From assembly GCA_036927565.1 (NCBI GenBank), contig JAYESD010000012.1:5208001-5272000 (forward strand): 64,000 nt of DNA, in the 5' to 3' direction. A program made the position numbers and the translations under genes. The notes beneath the pieces are model-generated. The model saw nothing but the letters and a program-made list of their open reading frames with translations. It did no database searches and was not told the origin of the DNA. This document shows positions 10,515 to 19,852 of this stretch, in pieces. The first letter of the stretch is position 1. Every line of letters begins with the position of its first letter. This stretch comes from Tuctoria greenei. Its lineage: Eukaryota > Streptophyta > Magnoliopsida > Poales > Poaceae.

Positions 10515-10535
10515 TTGGCGTGCCAGGTAGGGGGG
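10515..10535 (+). other. Primer-binding site of G2
   Basis: TTGGCGTGCCAGGTAGGGGG directly follows the LTR end. The same place in B reads TTTGGCGCACCAGGTAGGGG. TGGCGCNCCAGGTAGGGG is the usual sequence at this position in grass Tat elements. The primer tRNA was not determined. Confidence 0.7.
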
Positions 10536-10550
10536 AATGAGATTTCAAGA

Positions 10551-12938
10551 ATGGTGAACTCAGCCGCTGGATCATCCAATGGTCATCCCGCTGTTCAAGC
10601 TGTTGGGAGCAATCCCTCCAATATGCAGCCACCAGCACGAACCACGGTTCTAGCAGGAGTCACACTTCCACCACCTCCGCCTCCACCAGCAATTCAAGCT
10701 GGGCAACGCGATGGTGCACCGGCATCAATCACCGCATCGGCGAATCATGACAACCCGGAACACGTGCTCCATGCAGCACGTGCTCTCCTTCAGCGCCCAC
10801 CACCTCTGGATGCATCCCGGGATGCACTGGAGCAGTGGAGGGCCAATGTGGAACACTTGGTTGCAGCAGCAGCCGAACGCATCAGCAACTAGGGTCCTCC
10901 TCCTTCAGGACGGGCCCCGTCGCAGCGACGGACCTTGTCTGGCAGACTTGGTCTGCACGTTTCCAACAACAGGAGACGTGCTGCGTCACAGTAGGTGACG
11001 TTGTTGCCCTCCGGGGCACGAGGCACTCACACGGTATCAAGGCTTTCAACTCATGACCTCCGGGCGGAGCTTGATCGCCGATACCGTCAACAAGACGATC
11101 GAGTCCATATCGAGCGTGCTCGTGAAAGACGAGAAGCTCAGGACATTCCTTCCCTGGCCATGCATCTGCGTATGGTCAGGTGGCCACAGAAATTCCGGCC
11201 TCACCTGTCGGAGAAGTTTGACGGGACCATTAATCCCATCGAATTTGTTCAGATTTACTCCACTGCTATCCTGGCAGCTGGAGGAAATGAGGTCGTAATG
11301 GCCAATTATTTTCCAGTGGCTTTAACTGGGACTGCCCGGTCCTGGTTCATGAGCCTTCCACCCAACTCCATCAACAGTTGGGAGGAGTTGTGCTGGCAGT
11401 TCACCGCCAACTTCGAGAGTTCATACACCCGACCAAGCACCGAACTGGACCTTTTTGCAGTCGTGCAAAAAGGAGGAGAATCCCTGCGATCATTCATCCA
11501 GAGATTCTCTCAGGTACGAAACACTATCCCTTCTATCTCTAGTGCCTCTATCATTGTGGCATTTAGACAGGGTGTACGGGATAAGAAGATGCTGGAGAAA
11601 CTGGCCATCAAGGAGATTACCAGTGTCACGAAACTCTTCAGCCTGGCTGACAAATGTGCCAGAGCTGCGGAGGGCCATGAAATGCACTCCAAACCACCTC
11701 CGGAGGATCACAATAAATCCTCCAAAGGAGAAGCCACTACCTCCGGGAGTGGCAAGAAGAAGAAAAAGACCAACGGCAAGAAGAAGCCATCGGCCGGTGC
11801 ATCTAATGTTGCAGCTGCTGCAGCTCCGGGTGGCCGGGGGCCATGCCCCGAGAAGCGACCTCGACCGTCTTCTGAAGACGGTGGCAAACCCAAGGTGTGG
11901 TGTCCAATTCACAAAACAGACAACCACAATTTGGAAGACTGCCGGGAGGTCCAAAACCTTGTCGAGCGCTACAACAAGCGTCGGGAAGAAGTTCCTTTCC
12001 GACAGAGGGAAGGAAAACAAAAAGTTGACGAAGCTCCGGCTGAAGAGGATTTAGGTTTTCAGGATCCTGAAAAGGTCCTGAAGGCCGTTTACACCTCCGT
12101 CGACAACAATTCTGACGTCTCTGACAACGAGCATCAGAAAACCATGAACACCATTTTTGGTGGATCATGGGACATCACTTCCCGCCGCATCCTCAAGACA
12201 ATGCATTGGGACATGGCTGCTGTAGCTCCTACAGCCAGGGCGGAGCCTCATCGGAAGTGGATGGACACATCCATCACTTTTGATGCTTCGGAATGCCCTC
12301 GAAGCATGGTTGGAGCAGGCCAGTTACCTTTGATGGTATCTCCTACCATCAATAACATCCAGCTCCACCATGTTATGGTAGACGGAGGTTCGGGGCTCAA
12401 CCTCATAAGCTTCGAAGCTTTTACCAAGCTTCCGCTCCGACCTTCGGATCTTCACCCCTCCCGACCTTTCTTCGGAGTAGGTCCGGGAGCCATTACCCCA
12501 CTCGGTGCTATTACCCTCCCCGTTACCTTCGGGACTCGAGAGAAGTATCGCACCGAGAAGTTGGTCTTTGACATTGCTCAGATCAACTTACCCTTCAATG
12601 CCATCTTGGGTAGGCCTGCCTTGTACAAATTCATGGCAGCTGCTCATTATGGTTACCTCGTGTTAAAGATGCCAACACCAGTAGGCGTTCTCCGGATCGG
12701 CGGAGATCGCACTGTCGGAGTAACTGCTTTGGAGGAACTCCATGCGATTACTACGGCGCAAGAGGAGGACTCCAGACAGGAGCAAGCTCCAAAACCCCCG
12801 AGCATTCATCAGTGAGGCTCGACTTCTGCACCTCGTGTGCAGCCAAGCGGCGTCACCAACATTCCCGTCAAAGTCGTCCAAATCGGTTCCAATGCCGCTC
12901 AGACCACCCGTATATCAGGGGGATTGAACGACAAATAG
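10551..12938 (+). pseudogene. gag-protease of G2 with nonsense codons
   Basis: One reading frame starts at the ATG at 10551 (MVNSAAGSSNGHPAV) and runs to a TAG at 12936, interrupted by TAG at 10890, TAG at 10992 and TGA at 12813. G1 has Gln codons at the first two sites, so they look like C-to-T changes. The frame from 10995 is open for 606 codons. It holds the gag core (WFMSLPPNSINSWEELCWQF), a lysine-rich segment, the C-x2-H-x4-H-x4-C motif (CPIHKTDNHNLEDC), and an aspartic protease with active site VDGGSGLNLI and the later ILGRPAL segment. The TAG at 12936 is shared with element B at the homologous codon. Confidence 0.88.
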
Positions 12939-15296
12939 GAACTCGCGCTCATCGCTTTCCTCCGGGCTAATGTTGACGTGTTTGCCTGGCAACCATCACA
13001 AATGCATGGGATCTCAAGGGAAGTGATTGAGCACAATCTGAAGATCAACCCCGATGCCCGACCCGTGCATCAGAAGCCTCGGAAGCAATTCGTGGAGCGA
13101 CAGAACTTCATTCGACAAGAAGTGAAGAAGTTGCTCGAAGCTGGATTCATCCAAGAAGTCTTCCATCCAAAATGGCTGGCAAACCCAGTCATTGTGCCCA
13201 AGGCCAGCGGGAAGCTTCGGATGTGTATTGACTACACAACACTGAATAAGGCATGTCCAAAAGATCCATTCCCACTACCTAGAATAGATCAGATAGTGGA
13301 TTCCACCTCCGGGTGTGAATTACTATGTTTCCTAGACGCATATTCTGGGTATCATCAAATCAGAATGTCTAGGGAAGATGAAGAGCATACCTCTTTCATC
13401 ACAGTAGATGTATTGTACTATTATACTGCCATGCCATTTGGTCTCAAGAATGCAGCTTCAACCTTTGTACGAGCTATGTACATAACTTTTGAAGAACTCA
13501 TTAGAGACATAGTGGAAGTGTACCTCGATGACATCGTGGTCAAGGTCAAGAACAAGGAGTCACTCCTTGACACCTTGCAGGCTGTCTTCAACAAGCTGCG
13601 AGTCACCTGCACAAAGCTAAACCCAGACAAGTGTGTCTTCGGGGTTAGCTCCGGAAAACTTCTTGGTTTCCTGGTAAGTCACCGGGGCATAGAAGCTAAT
13701 CCGGCGAAGATCAAAGCCATCGAAGACATGCGGCCACCAGCCTGCATCAAGGATGTCCAAAAGCTAACTGGATGTCTAGCAGCCCTCACCCGGTTCATTT
13801 CAAGACTGGCGGAACGGGCACTTCCCTTCTTCAAGTTATTAAGGAAGTCCGAACCATTCCAATGGTCTGAAGAAGCAGAAAAGGCGTTCCAGGAGCTAAA
13901 ACAGTTCCTCACCACCCTACCAACTCTGGTAGCTCCAAACCCGGGTGAGCCTTTGCTGCTTTACATTTCAGCAACTGACGAAGTTGTCAGTATGGTCCTG
14001 GTTGCGGAGAGACCAGAACTATCCCATGTTCAGGAATCCAGACCCCTCCAGGAGGGTCCGGAGGTTCCTGAAAGCGAGTTTGGGTCCCAGTTCCCAGACT
14101 TGATACCACAAAAAGTTACTTCAGAAGACCCAGACCCCTCCGGGAGGGTCCAGGTCGCTTCGGAAGAAGCTCCGGGTTCCTCCAGCAAGGACCCGGAGGT
14201 CCCCGAAGAAGGTCCGGATCCCTCAGGGAGGATCCGAATCAATGAAGAGGAAGCTTCGGGCCTCTCCGGGAGGGTGCGGACCATCCTGCGCCCAGTGTAC
14301 TTCATCAATGAAGTACTTCATGACGCCAAGACTCGATACCTAGAGGTGCATAAGCTGCTCTATGCAGTTCTTATTGCCTCCAGGAAGCTTCACCATTACT
14401 TCCAAGCTCACAAGATCTCAGTGGTGACTTCTTACCCACTTCGAGCAATCTTTCATAATCCCAATTCAACTGGGAATATTGCAAAGTGGGCAGCGGAATT
14501 GGCCAAATTCGATCTCGAATTCATTTCAAGGCAAGCAATCAAGAGTCAAGCATTGGCAGATTTCGTGGCGGAATGGACTCCCTCTCCATCAAACCCTGGG
14601 GGCCCCAGTGAGCAGAAGCCGGAACACAAAGCTCCGGTCTTCACCGAGCCTCACTGGACCCTCTACTTCGACGGCTCCATGCAAAATCAGGGGGGCGGAG
14701 CTAGAATCCTTCTCCTCGCACCAACCAGGGAGAAGGTAAAATACATGGTACACCTTGACTTCAAGGCGACCAACAACATGGCGGAGTACGAAGCACTCAT
14801 CTACGGACTAAAGGTGGCACTGTCATACGGTGTCAAGCAGCTGCTGGTCAAGGGAGATTCACAGATCATCGTTAAGCAAGTGGAGGGTGAATGTTCCTGG
14901 AACAATCTCCAGCTAGCTGCCTACCTACTTGAGGTCCAGAGGCTTTAGAAAGACTTCGAAGTCCTATACCTCCACCATGTTCAGCGTGCCCACAACGCTG
15001 AAGCTGACGAACTCTCAACGAAAGCGTCAACCGGAGCTCCGGCTCCTGACGGAACTTTTGTCCGGAGGTTGTCAAAACCCACAGCTCAGCCTGCTGAACT
15101 GAGCGAAGGGGGCGAGATCAGCATCCCGAAGCTAACGATCCCGATGGCCCTGTTACCATGGCAACCGTCAAGGGTCGTAGGTGCTGCCGGAAGCTCCGAG
15201 CAACCCAGCACGCAAGACTCAAATGCTCAAGTTAGCTCTGATACATGGATCTCGGAGATCCGGAGCTACTTGAAAGACAATATCCTTCCTGATGAT
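12939..15296 (+). pseudogene. pol of G2, part 1: reverse transcriptase, RNase H, second RNase H
   Basis: The same frame as gag-protease. RT contains LRMCIDYTTLNKACPKDPF, FLDAYSGYHQI and the catalytic YLDDIVV (about 13521). A connection/RNase H region follows (LLYISATDEVVSMVLVAE), then an acidic, proline- and serine-rich insert (about 14030-14280, repeated DPSGR-type units). Then comes a second, archaeal-like RNase H (LYFDGSM...NNMAEYEALIYGLKVAL), a hallmark of the Tat lineage. A TAG at 14946 interrupts the frame. The reading continues toward integrase and is split at 15296, after DNILPDD, by copia I; it resumes at 27122. Confidence 0.9.
15292..15296. repeat. Target-site duplication of copia I, left copy
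   Basis: ATGAT directly precedes the LTR start TGAATGTAGG at 15297. It is identical to the five bases after the other LTR (27122-27126). Confidence 0.9.
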
Positions 15297-16068
15297 TGAA
15301 TGTAGGCCTAGAGGGGGGGTGAATAGGCCTTCTTTGATTTTTCTCGGTTCCTGCAACACTCAACAACAAGGTCAATACTAGAGATATCGGACTAGTCCGG
15401 TAATGTGCGAACTAGTCCGGTTTTCACGGGCTAGGTTGATCAAGTTCAGACAATTTGATTGATTCGTTAATGTTTGCAGCGGAAATATAAACTTGAATCT
15501 CAATTTAATAGTTGTATGTCAGATCCTATTATAGTTAAAGCTCTTGATCAACAATTAGACTTAAATTGAATAAAGTGAATCAAACCCTAGATTAAGTTGA
15601 TCAAATTAGATGAAGAACACAAAAAGGACAAGACACACGATTTATCCCGTGGTTCGGCTACCACGAAGGCAACCTACGTCCACGTTGAGGAGCCCACAAA
15701 AGGACCGGGTCTTCTCCAACCCTTTCCTCGTCGGATCGCCACGAAGGCCAATCCTCTTCCACTACTCACAAGGGGTAAATAACCAAGTTGAAGGGGCGTT
15801 CTCACACGTTGAGAGCTCCCTTGATTACAACTCACAATGACACCAATAACACACTCGAAAATTACAAATTGAAACGTAAGAGTGTGTTAGAGAATCAAAC
15901 CAAGAGCTCAATGATGTGTGCCAAGTGTCTCTCCAATGATCTAGAAGTGATCTTCAATGGATTGATTGATTTTGCACTTAATTTCGTGGAGAGAGATGGT
16001 TTTTGAGTCTCTTGGGAGGTGTGACGACGCTAGGGTTCGAGAGAGTGTAAAAGTGGGCCGTGCACCTC

Positions 16069-16076
16069 TATTTATA
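16069..16076 (-). promoter_or_regulatory. TATA box of the I 3' LTR
   Basis: Minus-strand TATAAATA within CCATATAAATAGAGG. The identical box in the 5' LTR is at 26330. The palindrome array begins about 35 bp upstream (to the right). Confidence 0.75.
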
Positions 16077-16111
16077 TGGGGTTTCTAAAAGTGACCGTTA
16101 GGGTTCAGGAA

Positions 16112-16595
16112 GATCGGACTAGTCCGTGGTGGTCACCGGGCTAGTCCGGTGTGCTGTGTATAGCAAACCCTAAGTGTCTAGGAATATCGGACTAGTCCGG
16201 TTGAAAACGGACTTGTCCGATTTCGCTACTGGAAATCTTCAGACTAGTCCGATTGCCATCGGACTTGTCCGGACATATGAAACCCTAAGTGTTTGGGATG
16301 ACAAGTCCGCACTTGGAGGACTTGTCCGATTTAGATCAGTGTGTATATCGGACTAGTCCGTGTAGACACCGGACTTGTCCGAAGTGGATCAGAATGAATA
16401 TCGGACTAGTCCGGGTCACAACGGACTTGTCCAATTTTGTGTGACTTGTGCATTGTGTTAAGGACTAGTCCGCATTGGAGAGGACTAGTCTGAAGTGGAA
16501 CAGAAAGATATCGGACTAGTCCGGTGGAGACCGGACTTGTCCGATCTAGTGCAGAATGTGATATCGGACTAGTCCGGCTGATATCGGACTAGTCC
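16112..16595. repeat. Palindrome array CGGACTWGTCCG in the U3 of I (3' LTR)
   Basis: About 18 copies in under 500 bp, alternating between ACTAGT and ACTTGT/ACAAGT centres: 16112, 16137, 16189, 16207, 16240, 16259, 16302, 16318, 16349, 16371, 16402, 16422, 16462, 16481, 16513, 16532, 16564, 16582. Two more lie near the R/U5 end at 15389 and 15411. The 5' LTR carries the same array at about 26373-26856. Spacers between copies are unrelated to each other, so this is not a simple tandem satellite. Confidence 0.9.
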
Positions 16596-16860
16596 GGTCC
16601 TGTATAACTTTGTGCATTGTATGTGTGTGCTTGAAAGTGATTGAGCTCTTGGGTGTGTTTCCTTAACACACTCTATACATAATAATCTACTATTTTCTTC
16701 TTCTTGAGCTCAAATTCACTTTGCTTCTCATTTCCCTTCTTTTTGGCATTTTGCTCATTTTTCATCATTTGCCTGCATTCATCTCAACAAAAGGATTAGG
16801 ATCCCAATTGCTTGTCATAAATCATCCAAAACCCACAAGGGAGTCCTAGATGCACTTTCA

Positions 16861-17533
16861 ATCTCCCCCTTTTTGGTGATTGATGACAACCAATTGAGAT
16901 TTCACAAAATAAGGCAAAAAAATGAGATTTTCATAAAGTATGCACATATGACTCAAAAATACATCAAGCAACAAGAGAATTATCCATATGTGCATTCTTT
17001 ATGGTGGGATGTATACTAAGTGCATGAATACATTGAGAATGACAGAATTTGCATTAACCAACCGATATCAAATGCATATGACATTCCAGGGGCAAAAACA
17101 CAGTTTTCATCACACACTCCAAATAAATTAATCAATTCATCACAGGACCAAATTTAATATGAAAACAGAGTTAAGCTATTACAACCACAAATAAAAGATA
17201 AAGAGAACTCTCTCCTCGCACCCTATCACAGCTAAAGCTAAGACTCCCCCTCAATCTCTCCCCCTTTGGCATCAAGACACCAAAAAGAAGGAGAGGAGGG
17301 TCCTAGGGTCTTCACTCTTCACTGTCGGTCCTCTCGTCATCGTCTTCATCTCCTTCGCTTTCTGCTTGACGAGGAGGAGAGGGAGGAGGAGGAGCGGAGC
17401 TGCTCGAGCCCCCAATGCCAAAATAGGCAAGCTCGGAGGGGTTCAGAGGCCCGAGCTCGGTGATGTCCGGGTCAGACTCCTCACATATCACTGGAGATCC
17501 AATGGGGTCGATCTCCAGCTTCCGACAGATTTG
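16861..17533 (-). other. I 3' untranslated region: polypurine tract and inverted purine-tract signal
   Basis: The element-strand polypurine tract AAAAAGGGGGAGAT abuts the LTR (16861-16874). A second tract, AAAGGGGGAGAG, lies at about 17256-17267. Beside them are arms TTTTTGGTGATTGATGACAA (16870-16889) and the near-inverse starting TTGGCATCAAG (17266-17286), 376 bp apart. H shares both. No ORF is supported in the 390 bp between them. Confidence 0.75.
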
Positions 17534-18871
17534 CTACACATTGGCCTTTATATACTTCATGTCCTCCTTTCTTTTCTTGTTGAGTTTGTGGACCTTCACT
17601 TCGGTCTTTTTGCAGGAGGAGAAGATTGCTGACAAGTATTTGAGGATCCCACTGGCGGATCCTCTCTGAGGGGCTTCCCTAGAGGTAGGGACCTCCCTAG
17701 CACTGCTTCTTGCTCTTGTCGGTGCCTCGGGACTGGAGACCGGTGAGGGAGTAGCCTGGATGCTCACTGGTTGAGGCTTCTGAGGCCTCAAGGGGGTGTG
17801 CTCCACATCCTTCATGAACTCAATACCTGTGACTTTCTCAATCACATACATGAGGTAGGGAGCATAGCCACATGACCTGTTAGGCGTACAGGATATGTTG
17901 ACCATATCATTCCAAATGTACTCCGCTACATCAAATGGGCGGTCCCTGCTTATGACTCTCATTAGGGTTCTGAGGTAACCCTGCACGCTCCCAGCATCTC
18001 CATCTTTAGGAGCAATAGTCTTCCTCAGCACTCTGTTGAGGACCACAAAGAATGGTTTCATGTGCTTTGTAGAGGGAGGAACATACTTTGAGTTAGGATC
18101 ATATAGGAATTTCATCCTATCCTTCTCCATGACACCAATGTTGTGGATGATCAGCCTGTCAGGTCCAGAGGTGTCCAGGTGGAGCAGATTATTGAACTCT
18201 TCTTGAGTGATACTATACTTAGATCCATGTGTCATCCAAGTAACACTCTCTTCATCCTCACTTGAGAAGTGGCACGTTGCAAAGAACTGTGCAATCACTT
18301 CATCATTCCAGTTATGCCTGAAGGCAAAGAGATCCTTCAAGCCATGCCTCTCAGCTGCAGCAATGACCTCATCAAAGGCTGAGCACTTCTTCTTCTCTAG
18401 GTGAGCCCAGTCAATCCACTGACTGCGCACCACCGGTGTCTTCATCGGGTGGTATACTGATTTGTAGAAGTCTGCATGGAAGTTGCACCAAAACCTTCTA
18501 TCGAAAGCTTGCTTTGGCCTGCCATACCAGTCAATGCTCCTGTATTTTGCTGCAGAATCACTGCCTTTTCCGTTGAACTTCTCCTCAGTGGGGTCCCGGA
18601 CCCCTTCCCTAGGAGCATGGAGCCTCAAGGGCCCAACTGGCCCCGTTGCAACTCCCTTGCCCTTTCCCTTTGCTTGCCGAAGGCCGCTTGAAGGTGTAGC
18701 AGCCTTCGAGGCGGGCTTCTTGGCACAGACCTTCCTTCGAACTTAGGGAGGAGATGTAGCAGGCCCGGAAGGTCTTTCTTGGCGTTTGCCAAGACCCGCC
18801 GAGGACCGAGATACCACCTCGTGGTCCAACTCGGCCTCAAAGTCGGAGATTTCGTTGTCAGAGCTCGACAT
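17534..18871 (-). pseudogene. ORF3 (env-position protein) of element I, one internal stop
   Basis: The reading starts at the ATG at 18871 (MSSSDNEISDFEAELDHEVV) and continues in one frame to the stop at 17534, 445 codons, except for a TAA at 18743-18745 after ATSPP. Central residues about 115-330 contain RRFWCNFHADFYKSVYHP, WIDWAHLEKKK, VTWMTHGSKYSITQEEFN and TPNRSCGYAPYLMYVIEKV. The pattern is like grass putative plant transposon or capsid-like proteins of unknown role. The C-terminus is serine/proline-rich, then basic. No signal peptide or clear transmembrane segment is visible, so although the position is that of SIRE envelope-like ORFs, an envelope identity is not supported by the sequence. 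H carries a diverged homologue. Confidence 0.75.
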
Positions 18872-19852
18872 GATCTGAGAATGAATGAGCAAGGAAAATG
18901 ACAAGTTATGCAAGGCATAGGTGAGACATGATAGTAATGGATGGCATTAGGGAATTAAGGAATTAGGTTCAGGTTCAGAAACATCGGACTTGTCCGGTGC
19001 CTAGGCACGGACTAGTCCGGGGTACCGGACTTGTCCGTGCATGGACCGGACTAGTCCGGTGTTCATCCTCAAAAACCTAACAGATTGAACTGGACACAAC
19101 CCCTAATGAAATTCTAGTCTAGCATACACGTAGTACATCAGCTAAACATGTAACTAGTGCAGGGTGCTAGGCCAAACGATCAATGATTGAGAAAAATACG
19201 ATTTCTAGTGTTTGAAGGTTTTTACCGAAGAAATCGTTGGAAACTTGAAGTTTTGGGGGTTTGAGGCCGGACTAGTCCGGTGGAATCAATCCCCAAGTCT
19301 TCAAGCTTGATCTCCGCCCAAACTTGTGGCTTTTCGACGGAGGACACAAGAGATTGCTTTGGGAGCTCGAGCGCAAGAGAGAGAAGGGCGTGAGCAAATG
19401 TGGGGATGAGTGGATTAGGGTTTGGTGGCGGCTAGGGTTATGGACACGAGAAATCGGACAAGTCTGGACTTGACCGGACTAGTCCGAAGTCATCCAGAGA
19501 CCTATATCGGACTAGTCCGTGGTCCGTCGGACTAGTCCGGCCTAACCGGCACTCTACGGACTAGTCTGCATGGGCGGACTAGTCCAAATAACCACGGACT
19601 AGTCCGTGGTTACCAGGAAAGAATTGCATAGCCCATTCATATATATTTGAAGGTTCAATAATAGAGAATAGAGAGGCAAAACAATTCAAGCAATCTTGAT
19701 GAATTCGACCAGTAAGCATACAACAATCATACAATGATCAAAATTCATCAAGATCCAATAATTGACATAGTTTTTTGAGAGGAAAATAGGGAGGGGGTAA
19801 TTTTCACAAATCAATCAACATTTTTGAAGTAATCATACAGGTATGCAACTTT
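18872..19852. other. I pol-ORF3 spacer with a second palindrome cluster
   Basis: No ORF is supported. Two clusters of CGGACTWGTCCG occur: 18983, 19007, 19025, 19045, and 19267, 19454, 19472, 19507, 19526, 19556, 19573, 19594. This is the same word as in the LTR U3, here in an internal non-coding region of the same element. Confidence 0.7.

Larger units (their letters stand above)
15297..16860 (-). repeat. 3' LTR of element I
   Basis: 1564 bp, on the plus strand TGAATGTAGG...GCACTTTCA; read on the element strand it starts TGAAAGTGCATC. It is adjacent to the polypurine tract at 16861, which makes it the 3' copy of this minus-strand element. Confidence 0.95.

Noticed and set aside
15597..16006. 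Plus-strand ORFs repeated at 15597-16006 and 25858-26267
   Set aside because: They lie antisense within the two LTRs of element I; identity is due to the LTR pair and no protein family is recognisable.
16112..16595. Short palindromic repeats with irregular spacers resembling a CRISPR array
   Set aside because: The repeats are 12 bp, spacing is irregular, the sequence is eukaryotic LTR DNA and there are no cas genes.
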